Source of the DNA: Alphaproteobacteria bacterium
GTDB taxonomy: Bacteria > Pseudomonadota > Alphaproteobacteria > RS24
Direction: 5' to 3'
DNA length: 10,047 nt
Assembly (NCBI GenBank): GCA_022428185.1
Contig: JAKMCZ010000270.1
Location: forward strand, 1 to 10,047
Below the pieces are notes generated by a model. The model saw nothing but the letters and a program-made list of their open reading frames with translations. It was not told where the DNA came from and did no database searches. The position numbers and the translations under genes were made by a program. Of the stretch, positions 1 through 7,333 are shown in pieces (positions within the stretch are counted from its first letter, which is position 1; every line of letters starts with the position of its first letter).

Positions 1-2
1 GA

Positions 3-1454
3 TTGCTTCAGCACAGCGATGACATGCCTGATTTAAGTCTAGTCATCATCGCCATTTTTGTTGCATTTCTGTCGCAATATGTTGCTTATCTCGCCCTTGA
101 AAACCCGCTCATTGGCCATATTTCACCGTTTTCTGGCTTTAAAATATCGTCACTTTTCACAAAAGCATCGGCCGGTTTCGGGCAGTATAATTTATTGGGT
201 TCTTTCGTGGCGACGTTATTGGTGCTTGCCGCTGCCGCCTTAGTGCTGAACCCGATGCGACCTTTGCGGCGCTTTATGCTGGCCCTTATCATTATCTTTA
301 TCAGCATTGATTTGCCCTTTGTGCGGAGCAAAACAGCTCTGCTAGGTGTGATATTGGGCCTGTCGGTGCTTGGCCTGCATGTATATTTCTCCGGCGCAAA
401 TCGCCAAACCCTGAATCGCTATGGCCTCACGTTGGCATTGACCTTGTTGGCCTATTTTGGTGCGGTTTGGTTCGGCGATTTTCTTGCGCTCGATGATCAG
501 TTAGCTTCACGCACTTATGCGGCCAATCAATCCTCATTTTCAACGCGATATACCATGTGGGTGATTGGTCTTAGGGGGTTCCTGGAAAAACCTGTTTTCG
601 GTCATGGGTTGGGGGCCTATTTGTCGCTCTATATGGAGCACTTTGGGCGGTATGGTTTGGACCAAGGATTAACCTTCTACCCTTTAGTTTCCATACCCCA
701 CAATTTATTCATCCATATCCTAAGCGAGACAGGCCTGTTTGGGCTGCTTGTCATTATGGGACCGCTGTCATGGCTGGGATTGCGGCTGTTCGGACAAAGT
801 CATAATCGTTGGCTGGTTTTATCCCTTCTCACACCGATTTTGCTGCACACTCAATTTGAATACCCCTATATTGCTTCGGGCGTTCATTATTGGCTGTTTG
901 GCCTAGCTTTAGTTTTAGGGCTTATCGGCGCTGGCTCAAAAGCGCCTTCACTTCAGCACTTTTTTCTACCGCATCGAAAGGCAGCGCGCTTGGCCTTTTT
1001 GGGCCTTTCTACCTATTCCCTTTGTGGTATGATTGTAGTCATCATTCTTTCGGCCCATGTTCAACGTATGACCCTTGATTACGCTAAATCTATCAGGATG
1101 CCGCTCAGTAAATTTATAGAGAAGCGCTCTAAAGACCCTGCTTTGGACCATCCGCTCTTCGGGGAAAGATTGCGGGCTATAACCAATCTGCAAGCCATCG
1201 ATAAAATTTTTGCAGAGCAGCAATTGGACCTTTTGCGGCCTGTCGCGCTGCCCTATTTTGAGGCGCATGTGCTCAACCAATATCCGACACCACCGATTTG
1301 GGAAACGGCCATCAAAATATATGGGACTTTAGAAGAAGACAAAAAACTGCTGGCGATGATTGATTATATTGCGCTTTATACGCCTGACAGAGCGGCCGAG
1401 CTTCGCGCCCATTATGAAGTTTATCTAAGCCAAAGGGCTAATCGTCTTCAATGA
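3..1454 (+). CDS. PglL/O-antigen ligase-like membrane oligosaccharyltransferase, 5' partial
   Basis: A polytopic inner-membrane protein whose reading frame is open to the left edge. The TTG at 3 is probably not the true start, and an N-terminal part is likely missing. Residue numbers count from that TTG. Hydrophobic segments alternate with short loops to about residue 350, followed by a soluble C-terminal tail of about 130 residues. Family-like landmarks are FGQYN (59-63), RSKTALLG (108-115), FGHGLGAY (199-206), PHN followed by SETGLFG (232-247), and FEYPY (285-289). The order matches Wzy_C proteins, especially PglL/PilO-type O-oligosaccharyltransferases, which move lipid-linked glycans onto pilins in the periplasm. 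O-antigen ligase (WaaL) and Wzy polymerase share the fold and remain alternatives. Location beside pilus genes favours pilin glycosylation, which is inference. The 3' end overlaps the converging PilT-like gene by 17 bases. Confidence 0.75.
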   Translation: MLQHSDDMPDLSLVIIAIFVAFLSQYVAYLALENPLIGHISPFSGFKISSLFTKASAGFGQYNLLGSFVATLLVLAAAALVLNPMRPLRRFMLALIIIFISIDLPFVRSKTALLGVILGLSVLGLHVYFSGANRQTLNRYGLTLALTLLAYFGAVWFGDFLALDDQLASRTYAANQSSFSTRYTMWVIGLRGFLEKPVFGHGLGAYLSLYMEHFGRYGLDQGLTFYPLVSIPHNLFIHILSETGLFGLLVIMGPLSWLGLRLFGQSHNRWLVLSLLTPILLHTQFEYPYIASGVHYWLFGLALVLGLIGAGSKAPSLQHFFLPHRKAARLAFLGLSTYSLCGMIVVIILSAHVQRMTLDYAKSIRMPLSKFIEKRSKDPALDHPLFGERLRAITNLQAIDKIFAEQQLDLLRPVALPYFEAHVLNQYPTPPIWETAIKIYGTLEEDKKLLAMIDYIALYTPDRAAELRAHYEVYLSQRANRLQ

Positions 1455-1464
1455 CGATAAGCCC
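1435..1464. terminator. Inverted repeat over two convergent 3' ends, possible bidirectional terminator
   Basis: The arms 1435-1446 and 1453-1464 pair at 11 of 12 positions; the single mismatch is A1440 with A1459. They enclose a 6-base loop (TTCAAT). The hairpin contains the last codons and stop of the plus-strand ligase-like gene and the last codons and stop of the minus-strand PilT-like gene. Either transcript could fold it. Neither side is followed by a strong U tract, so intrinsic termination is plausible but not certain; it could instead protect 3' ends from exonucleases. Confidence 0.55.
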
Positions 1465-2475
1465 CTGCGTTTCAAGCTCATCGACATATTTTTCCATTGT
1501 AATCATGCCGTATTGAGCGCCGGTCTGCATCACGGTCGCGATTTGCGGGATTTTGTCTTCGCGTATCAAGTTTTTCACCGCTGGCACGCACACCATAACC
1601 TCAAAAGCACCAATGCGACCGCCGCTCTTTCGTTTCATCAATTGTTGCGTCATCACCAATTGCAGTGACGAAGCCACCATTGAGCGCGCTTGTGGCTGCT
1701 CTTCGGCAGGAAACGCATCGATAATCCGGTTAATGGTTTCCGCCGCGCCCGATGTATGCAGCGTGCCAAATACAAGGTGACCGGTTTCGGCAGCGGTCAA
1801 GGCCAGCGAAATGGTTTCATAATCGCGCATCTCACCGAGCAGCAGAATATCCGGGTCTTCGCGCAATGCGCCCTTCAATGCGGAAGCAAAACTGACCGTG
1901 TCACGTCCGACTTCGCGCTGCGAGATAATCGATTTTATTTCCGAATGAACAAATTCCACCGGATCCTCAATGGTAATAATGTGTTCGGCGCGCTCGCGAT
2001 TAATCTTGTTAATCATCGATGCCAGCGAGGTCGATTTACCCGACCCGGTCGGTCCGGTGACCAGCACCAGCCCTTTTTTCTCGGTCAATACATTATGCAC
2101 GGCAGGCGGCAGGCCAAGTTGGTCGATATTCGGCACCTCGGTCACAATCGTCCGGCAAATCAGCGCCCAGCCATTCAGCGTGTGATACCCATTGGCCCGA
2201 AAGCGCGCGCCATTCACCGTAATGGCAAAGTCAACGTCTTTGGTCTCAGCGAAGCTTTCGTAAATATCGCCATCAAGCTCGTGACGAAACACCCCGTCCA
2301 GCATGTCATTGGTAATCGGGCAATCTTGCATCAACTGAATTTCACCATTGACGCGAATAGCTAATGGACTGCCCGAGCGCATATGAAAGTCAGAGATGCG
2401 ATATTCTTTCGGTAACTCGTCGAGATAACGATAGACCGGATTATCTTCGGGAATGGGTTTTTCAGCCTGGGACAT
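1438..2475 (-). CDS. pilT: PilT/PilU-type pilus retraction ATPase
   Basis: A 345-residue hexameric secretion-superfamily ATPase that powers pilus depolymerisation on the cytoplasmic side of the inner membrane. The length is typical of PilT. The N-terminal PAS-like domain covers about residues 1-110 and includes the RISDFHMRSGSP stretch, comparable to the family's ASDLHL region. The RecA-like domain has Walker A GPTGSGKS (141-148), an Asp box TIEDPVE (169-175), Walker B ILLLGEMRD (210-218) and a His box AAETGHLVFGTLHT (229-241). AVKNLIRE (299-306) matches the PilT AIRNLIRE motif needed for retraction. No tetracysteine motif, expected in extension ATPases such as PilB, is present. The ATG at 2475 is chosen because the ATG 10 bases upstream is out of frame. 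It is divergent from the prepilin peptidase. PilT versus the paralogue PilU cannot be settled from the sequence alone. Confidence 0.93.
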   Translation of the reverse strand: MSQAEKPIPEDNPVYRYLDELPKEYRISDFHMRSGSPLAIRVNGEIQLMQDCPITNDMLDGVFRHELDGDIYESFAETKDVDFAITVNGARFRANGYHTLNGWALICRTIVTEVPNIDQLGLPPAVHNVLTEKKGLVLVTGPTGSGKSTSLASMINKINRERAEHIITIEDPVEFVHSEIKSIISQREVGRDTVSFASALKGALREDPDILLLGEMRDYETISLALTAAETGHLVFGTLHTSGAAETINRIIDAFPAEEQPQARSMVASSLQLVMTQQLMKRKSGGRIGAFEVMVCVPAVKNLIREDKIPQIATVMQTGAQYGMITMEKYVDELETQGLIVIEDD

Positions 2476-2605
2476 ATTCGGACATACTCAGCTTTGACTC
2501 TACAAGACTTATACTAATCTGGTTATAATAGGGCTTCGAAAAATTGACCAGAGCCTATATGGCGTGTATGCGCTGAACGGCTTCGACTGTTGCGGGTTTC
2601 CCAAA
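2476..2605. promoter_or_regulatory. Divergent intergenic control region with a TATAAT element
   Basis: This 130-base gap separates the divergent PilT-like and prepilin peptidase starts, so promoters for both are expected here. On the plus strand a perfect -10-like TATAAT lies at 2524-2529, but no good -35 is found about 17 bases upstream. TTGACT at 2494-2499 is 24 bases away, which is too far for a standard sigma-70 pair. TTATA (2509-2513) and TATAA (2524-2528) form a short inverted repeat across a 10-base spacer. No confident minus-strand promoter was seen. Confidence 0.35.
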
Positions 2606-3385
2606 ATGAGTGACACCATTGCATCTTTTATCCTGATTGCGCTTATCGGTGCATGTCTCGGCAGTTTTGTTAATGTTGCGGCTTTGCGCACGCTGAGCGG
2701 TGAGGATTGGGTGAGGCAGCCCTCAACCTGTTTTCATTGTGCCAAGAAACTGAACTTTTTTGACAATCTCCCGATTATCGGTTTTATCCGTCATGGCGGC
2801 AAAAGCGGGTGTTGCGACCAAACTCTGCCGCGCCGCTATTTGTATGTCGAACTGGCCTTCGCCGCTGTGCTGGTCGTGGCATGGCAGCAAATTGCGGGCT
2901 TTGCTTTTTTGAGTTTCTTACCGTTTATCTTATTGCTGGCGGTCATTTTTTTAACCGATTTGGAAGCGTTTATCATTCCCGATTGGGCTTCATTGGGTGG
3001 CGCGACATTGGGTTTGGCTCTGGCGCTGGCCGGTGCGCCGGGCATGCCGGCTTTACCCCAAGCCGTGCTGGGCGGGGCAGGAGGCTTCGCGCTCATCTAT
3101 TTCATCAATACGGCTTATAAATTATGGCGCGGTCATGACGGCATGGGGTTCGGCGATGTCAAACTTATGGCGATGCTGGGCATCTGGCTGGGACCGGTAA
3201 GCCTGTTACCGATTCTCTTTGCTGCAAGCATGAGCGGTGCATTTGTCGGAATTATTGCCATTTTGGCGGCACGTGGTGCAAATAATGACAGTGCGCCCGC
3301 ACAACTACCTTTTGGCTGTTTTCTAGCCCCTACAGCCCTTTTATGGTTGTTTTTTGCGCCACAATTACTGCGTGGCGCGCAATAA
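2606..3385 (+). CDS. pilD: Prepilin peptidase / N-methyltransferase (A24 family)
   Basis: An inner-membrane aspartic protease that cuts the short leader from type IV prepilins and methylates the new N-terminus; its substrates would include the three prepilins in this window. Numbered from the ATG at 2606 it has 259 residues. The N-terminal motif ACLGSFVNV (16-24) is family-typical. A cytoplasmic cysteine region follows with C42, C45, C69 and C70, then RRYLYVEL (76-83). The catalytic aspartates are D118 (in LTDLEAFIIPD) and D184 (in GMGFGDVK). LPFGCFLAP lies near the C-terminus, with several membrane segments between. A GTG at 2564 would add 14 residues, but the extension (MYALNGFDCCGFPK) is not family-like, so 2606 is preferred; no strong ribosome site decides it. 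The second Cys pair is compressed from the usual CxxC to adjacent cysteines. Confidence 0.92.
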   Translation: MSDTIASFILIALIGACLGSFVNVAALRTLSGEDWVRQPSTCFHCAKKLNFFDNLPIIGFIRHGGKSGCCDQTLPRRYLYVELAFAAVLVVAWQQIAGFAFLSFLPFILLLAVIFLTDLEAFIIPDWASLGGATLGLALALAGAPGMPALPQAVLGGAGGFALIYFINTAYKLWRGHDGMGFGDVKLMAMLGIWLGPVSLLPILFAASMSGAFVGIIAILAARGANNDSAPAQLPFGCFLAPTALLWLFFAPQLLRGAQ

Positions 3386-3422
3386 TCCACCGATTTTGCA
3401 TCACCTGTAACCTAAACGGCCT

Positions 3423-3428
3423 TATAAT
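3423..3428 (+). promoter_or_regulatory. Possible -10 element upstream of the PopZ-like gene
   Basis: A perfect TATAAT lies in the 84-base gap after the prepilin peptidase, about 40 bases before the start at 3470. The best -35-like string is TTGCAT at 3396-3401, 21 bases upstream, which is longer than the usual 16-18. It could start transcription of the small gene plus secretin independently of the peptidase gene, but support is compositional only. Confidence 0.3.
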
Positions 3429-3469
3429 TTGCAAAGCGAAAGAGATTCGTTTTTCAACGAGGGCAAACC

Positions 3470-3868
3470 ATGAACACCTTGCGAACTGAAGATGATTACA
3501 AGCGCGCCATCAAAGATTTGCTGGGGCAGGCTGAGAGTAATCTTGAGGCCGACTTGCAAGAACGCGACGGCGACCAGAAGGCAGCCATGTCAGACCGCGA
3601 TATTCAACATTTTATGCGCGGGCTTGATTTAGCCATTACCGAAGAGGCGACCATCGCTTTGCGGGCTGAGTTTCTGCGTTATTCCAGCGTGTTTGATACA
3701 AAACGCTCGCAAGACACAATCAAACTGGCGGTGGCGCAAACCATTCGTCCCTTGGTTGAGGAATGGATCAATCGCTATATGGCGGATATTGCGCGCGAGG
3801 TAATTACCGAAGCAATCGGTAAAATCACCGAAGTGCGGGCAACAGGTAATTTAAGGCGACCTAAATAG
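3470..3868 (+). CDS. Small helical protein with a PopZ/DUF2497-like C-terminal segment
   Basis: A 132-residue, mostly charged and helical protein with no signal peptide or membrane segment, so probably cytoplasmic. A good ribosome site (GAGGG, 3459-3463) lies 6 bases before the ATG. I do not recognise the whole protein. Residues 91-119, beginning TIRPLVEEWINRYM, resemble the C-terminal oligomerisation helices of the alphaproteobacterial polar organiser PopZ (DUF2497), which carry an RP-x-x-x-x-W-[LI] pattern followed by a run of valine/isoleucine heptads. The PopZ N-terminal client-binding helix and proline/acidic linker are not evident; residues 1-90 look like a different helical region. It sits 22 bases upstream of the secretin, so the two are very likely co-transcribed. 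A pilus-positioning or assembly-scaffold role is inference. It may also be an unrelated lineage-specific helical protein. Confidence 0.75.
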   Translation: MNTLRTEDDYKRAIKDLLGQAESNLEADLQERDGDQKAAMSDRDIQHFMRGLDLAITEEATIALRAEFLRYSSVFDTKRSQDTIKLAVAQTIRPLVEEWINRYMADIAREVITEAIGKITEVRATGNLRRPK

Positions 3869-3877
3869 GGCGCTCAC

Positions 3878-3881
3878 GGAG
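3878..3881 (+). promoter_or_regulatory. Ribosome binding site supporting the TTG start of the secretin gene
   Basis: GGAG lies 9 bases before a TTG at 3891. No ATG or GTG occurs in frame between this site and the signal peptide, and the residues right after the TTG (MRKVTVPEKIIRF) form a normal basic lipoprotein leader, so this site decides the start. Confidence 0.65.
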
Positions 3882-3890
3882 AACGGGTTT

Positions 3891-6800
3891 TTGCGTAAAG
3901 TAACGGTTCCGGAAAAAATCATTCGCTTCGCCTTGGCGGGCGTTCTTTGCGTCAATGTGTATGGCTGCGGCACACGCACGGGTCGCGATTTATCTATGGC
4001 GGGTGCCGTGCAGCGTTTCGATGATCGCCGTGCCGGTGTGCGCGCCGAACAAGCAGCCCTTGAGGGTTTTGACAGTTCGCGTCCGACGCAATTGAAACCG
4101 CTACCGCCGCGCCGCGAGCTTTTGCAAGTGCGTGTTCCGGCAAAAATCGAAGTCGATGACATTGCTGATGGCGTGGTGGCTGACAGCATGACCGAAATGT
4201 CTGAGCAAGGCTTTGGTGCTTCATTGGAGGTCGGTAACGGCCAGCTTTTGGCGGGTAAAAGGTCACTCGAAAGCCAAGTTAGAGCAATCGATAAGCGTAG
4301 CGAAACCATTCGCCGCCAGCGCCGCGCCATATTGGCGACTTATAATACCGAGAAGCTGCTGCTCGACCAAACCGATATGCGCAATTCGAAATCGCGCGAT
4401 TTGACCCTTCAGGGCTTCAAAATCGCCAATGAAAAATTGTTGCAGGGTTTCATCGCCGATTTGGAAGAACAATATGCCGAGGCCGAGCCGACAACCATTA
4501 TCGGGCTGACCGATAATAGTGAGCTTGGCGCATTGGCCTTGTTCGGGCGCAATGAGCTGGCGCGTAAGGACGAATATGTGTCGCTTGAAAAAAGCTTTTT
4601 GTTTGTCGGCAATGATGTCACTACTGGCGTTTCTTTGGGGCGCATGGACGATTTGTCAGACGAGGTCGGCTCGCGCAATTTGAGCGTTAATCTGGCCGGT
4701 TTGCGGCTGCCGACCGCGCTTAAATCTTTGGCCCGCTCGGTCAATATGCAAATTTATTTGTCGCCTGCGGTCAGCGCTGCGCCGCAAAAAGTCAGCCTCG
4801 ATATTGACCGTGCCGATGCGCTCGATATTTTCGATATTCTCATCGACAATTATGGCTTGGCGATGGCTTATGACCGCAAAATGGGTGTCGCGCGCTTTTA
4901 TACCCGCGCCGAGTTTAAAGAGCGCGTTGATGATGCGGTAGCCTCGGCTGAACTGCATAATCGGCGTGCGCGCAATTTGCGTAAAATAAGCTCATTGGAA
5001 AATGACACGGCGGCGCTGCGACAAATCTATCAAAACTACTTCCAGCACCCGGACGATGCCGGTCGGGTGCGTTCTTTAACCAATGATGCGATTATTGAAG
5101 ATGACCATTCGCCTGCCGTGGCCGCCGCGATTGTGGCATTTAAAGAAGCGGCGCTAGAAAATGAGCGCGCGCTTGATGAGCTTGACCTTGAGCATGAAAC
5201 GGCGCGCCAAGAGCAAGCGCAGACCACCCAGACAGCGAAATTTGAACTTGATGATATTGATCAAGCATTGGCCCTTTTGGCAGTTGAGCGCGTTAAAAAA
5301 CAAAATATGCTGGACGGCGTGTTGGCACGGTTGGCGGCTGAAACCGCGACCAGCCAAACCGCGCAAGCAGATGACTCGACCCTGCCGCAAACCGGTGAAA
5401 CGGCATTTGAAGCGAACGACCAGCCGCGCTTTGCTGATGTTCCCAATGCCGAGGAATTGCGCGGCCGGGTCGTGCGCGACGCTAATTTGCGCACCACTGA
5501 ACCGATTTTTACCGAGAAGTTCACCATTTATAATAGTGAAGGCGCGGCAAGCTGCGGTGGCGGTGGCGGCGATCGGGTAAACGAAATCAAAACCGAACTG
5601 ACCAGCTATTTCGAGCAGCTTTACACCGACGACATGGTGGCGGCAGAAAAAGCGGCTGAAGAGCGCGTCGAAGCCGAGCGCGTGGCGCGTGAAGCCGAAG
5701 CACGGGCCGCCGCCGAAAGCGAGCCGATTTTTGACCCGTTGGAAGAAGCATTGGCGAGCACCAATGTGGTCGATATCGCCAGCGATTTGGTACCGTCTGC
5801 CGAGGCTGATGGTGAGGCTGTAGGTGAGACCGGGGGTGAAGCAACAGAAATGCCTGCGGGCGCACCTGCCACAAATGAACCGGACAATGATGCCAGTGAT
5901 GCAGACACCGCCGCAACGCCGCTTTTCTTATCCGACTCGGCGTTTCGTCGTCCGACCGTCACCGCCGTTGGCGACACGGTCATCATTACCGGTTTCCGTC
6001 ATGATATCGAACTGGTTTCGGAATTGATTGAGAGCTTTGACCGACCCGACAAGCAGGTTCTGGTTGAAGTGTTTATGGTCAATGTCGCCAAGAACTGGCG
6101 ACGCCAATTGCAAAGCAGGCTTGATAACGCCTTGCGCACGGCAGCCAAAACCGACACGGCGATTGATAATTTGCTCGACACGGAAAGAAGCCAACTGCCC
6201 GGGCTGATTGAGGTGCGCGACAATAATCTGGTCGGCGTTCGCGGTGCACTTAATTTTGCCAATAATGCGGCCTTTGGTAACAGTTTCACGCTGAATAATT
6301 TCCGCCTTGGCCTTGCTTGGACGATTGATTTTATGGAGACCAACAGTCTCGGTCGCAAAGTTTCGAGCCCGACCATTTTGGCACTTGATGGCTGTCAGGC
6401 ACAGATTGAAAAATCTGAAACCCGCTATTTACCGGTCGTCTCGACCTCTGCTCCGGTGGTGACCCCGGGCGGTCAAACCGTGCCCGGTGAAGTGACGACA
6501 AATTATGAATCACGCCAAGCGACACTGAGCTTAAACGTGACACCGACCATCAATCCGCTGAACGACCATGTGCGGCTGCAAATCAATTTTAATGATGATT
6601 TTTTTGTTACTGCCGATCCCAATTCGGACAAAATTCAAAGCCGGATTTCCACTGAGTTTATTGCCGCGCCGGGTGACGTGATTGTGTTGGCCGGGCTCTA
6701 TACTGAAGACAATTCAAAAACGCGACAAGGTTTGCCGGGCACTTCCAGCATACCGATTTTGGGAACGTTCCTCGGCAATAGCGGCGATTTCAAAAGCTCG

Positions 6801-6893
6801 CAAGAAATGGTTATCTTCCTTGCGCCGGAAGTGATAACGCCGAAGGCGGGCGAGGTTCCGGTCAACTCGGCGCGCTATTATGACGCCAATTAA
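3891..6893 (+). CDS. Large lipoprotein secretin (PilQ/MshL/GspD-like outer-membrane pore)
   Basis: The outer-membrane channel through which the pilus would pass. At 1000 residues it is longer than usual for PilQ, MshL or GspD. The leader has basic residues, a hydrophobic stretch and the lipobox VYGC with C26, suggesting a lipidated N-terminus. Domains: a helical, partly coiled-coil region about 110-200; an N0/STN-like module about 262-335; a long charged helical stretch about 335-500; an N1-like first half about 532-573 containing SCGGGGGD (554-561); an Ala/Glu-rich low-complexity stretch about 580-680; the apparent second N1 half (TVTAVGDTVIITGF then LIESFDRPDKQVLVEVFM, about 684-724); and the secretin core to about 985. 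The core ends in LAGLYTEDNSKTRQGLPG, then IPILGTFLG and MVIFLAPEVI. No peptidoglycan-binding AMIN domain was recognised. The last 14 bases overlap the downstream prepilin gene, suggesting coupled translation. PilQ, MshL and GspD cannot be told apart by eye; the neighbouring PilT favours a pilus. Confidence 0.9.
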   Translation: MRKVTVPEKIIRFALAGVLCVNVYGCGTRTGRDLSMAGAVQRFDDRRAGVRAEQAALEGFDSSRPTQLKPLPPRRELLQVRVPAKIEVDDIADGVVADSMTEMSEQGFGASLEVGNGQLLAGKRSLESQVRAIDKRSETIRRQRRAILATYNTEKLLLDQTDMRNSKSRDLTLQGFKIANEKLLQGFIADLEEQYAEAEPTTIIGLTDNSELGALALFGRNELARKDEYVSLEKSFLFVGNDVTTGVSLGRMDDLSDEVGSRNLSVNLAGLRLPTALKSLARSVNMQIYLSPAVSAAPQKVSLDIDRADALDIFDILIDNYGLAMAYDRKMGVARFYTRAEFKERVDDAVASAELHNRRARNLRKISSLENDTAALRQIYQNYFQHPDDAGRVRSLTNDAIIEDDHSPAVAAAIVAFKEAALENERALDELDLEHETARQEQAQTTQTAKFELDDIDQALALLAVERVKKQNMLDGVLARLAAETATSQTAQADDSTLPQTGETAFEANDQPRFADVPNAEELRGRVVRDANLRTTEPIFTEKFTIYNSEGAASCGGGGGDRVNEIKTELTSYFEQLYTDDMVAAEKAAEERVEAERVAREAEARAAAESEPIFDPLEEALASTNVVDIASDLVPSAEADGEAVGETGGEATEMPAGAPATNEPDNDASDADTAATPLFLSDSAFRRPTVTAVGDTVIITGFRHDIELVSELIESFDRPDKQVLVEVFMVNVAKNWRRQLQSRLDNALRTAAKTDTAIDNLLDTERSQLPGLIEVRDNNLVGVRGALNFANNAAFGNSFTLNNFRLGLAWTIDFMETNSLGRKVSSPTILALDGCQAQIEKSETRYLPVVSTSAPVVTPGGQTVPGEVTTNYESRQATLSLNVTPTINPLNDHVRLQINFNDDFFVTADPNSDKIQSRISTEFIAAPGDVIVLAGLYTEDNSKTRQGLPGTSSIPILGTFLGNSGDFKSSQEMVIFLAPEVITPKAGEVPVNSARYYDAN

Positions 6894-7326
6894 CCGTTCG
6901 AGCGCCGCACATTCGGGCCAAGCCGGCTTTTCATTGGTCGAGGTGATGGTCGCCTTGACGCTCATCACCGCTGGCATTATCGGCACGATTTCAATGGTCA
7001 GCGCCAATCGCGCAATCATGGAAACAAGCTGGGCGCAAGCGCGCATGGGCATGATTGCCGATGGGGTGATGAATGAATTGGCAGTGCAGTTTCAGCGTGA
7101 TGGCAGTTTGCCGGTAACCACTGATTATGATTTTGACGCTGACCCGAATAATTTCGGTGTTGCCATATTATTCACCGATAATGGTTATACCGCCTCGGCA
7201 TCAACATTGTCGATTGCGTCGGCCGCCAGTCCGGTCAGCTATTCAAGCTCGCTAATATTGGTCAGCCCCAGCGGGCGGCGTATGACGCGCACGCGTGATT
7301 TTTATAAGAAACTGAAAACCCCTTAG
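6880..7326 (+). CDS. PilV/GspI-like minor prepilin
   Basis: A 148-residue type IV prepilin. A 16-residue leader ends in glycine, followed by the class III cleavage motif G|FSLVEVMVALTLI, with the conserved Glu at position 5 of the mature protein (E21). The remaining N-terminal helix is hydrophobic and the rest is a small soluble head with no cysteine pair. Minor pilins of this kind form the tip/priming complex that starts pilus assembly; the prepilin peptidase in this window would process it. PilV, GspI and MshD-type proteins look alike at this level, so the subtype is tentative. The ATG lies inside the end of the secretin gene (14-base overlap), pointing to translational coupling and a shared transcript. 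It is the last gene of the plus-strand group. Confidence 0.85.
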   Translation: MTPINRSSAAHSGQAGFSLVEVMVALTLITAGIIGTISMVSANRAIMETSWAQARMGMIADGVMNELAVQFQRDGSLPVTTDYDFDADPNNFGVAILFTDNGYTASASTLSIASAASPVSYSSSLILVSPSGRRMTRTRDFYKKLKTP

Positions 7327-7330
7327 GGGT
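7318..7330. terminator. Short palindrome between convergent genes
   Basis: ACCCC (7318-7322) and GGGGT (7326-7330) form a perfect 5-bp stem around a 3-base loop. It spans the stop codon of the plus-strand prepilin gene, 3 bases from the end of the minus-strand PilX-like gene. There is no following U tract, so a terminator role is weakly supported and the stem is short. Confidence 0.3.
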
Positions 7331-7333
7331 GGC

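Noticed and set aside
1690..2364. A 224-codon plus-strand open frame antisense to the PilT-like gene
   Set aside because: It lies wholly within the PilT coding region, has no recognisable domain, and its composition (rich in Arg, Asn and His) is that of a codon shadow.
2494..2529. TTGACT plus TATAAT as a complete sigma-70 promoter
   Set aside because: The spacing is 24 bases, well outside the normal 16-18. Only the -10-like element is kept, at low confidence.
2564..2605. GTG start adding 14 residues to the prepilin peptidase
   Set aside because: The added residues include a Cys-Cys and a Pro before the membrane helix and do not resemble the family N-terminus. The ATG at 2606 gives a typical beginning. 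The choice is not absolutely settled because neither has a strong ribosome site.
5629..5930. GC-rich repetitive stretch as a possible tandem repeat or mobile insertion
   Set aside because: It is an in-frame Ala/Glu-rich low-complexity coding segment. No regular repeat unit, terminal inverted repeats or target duplication was seen.
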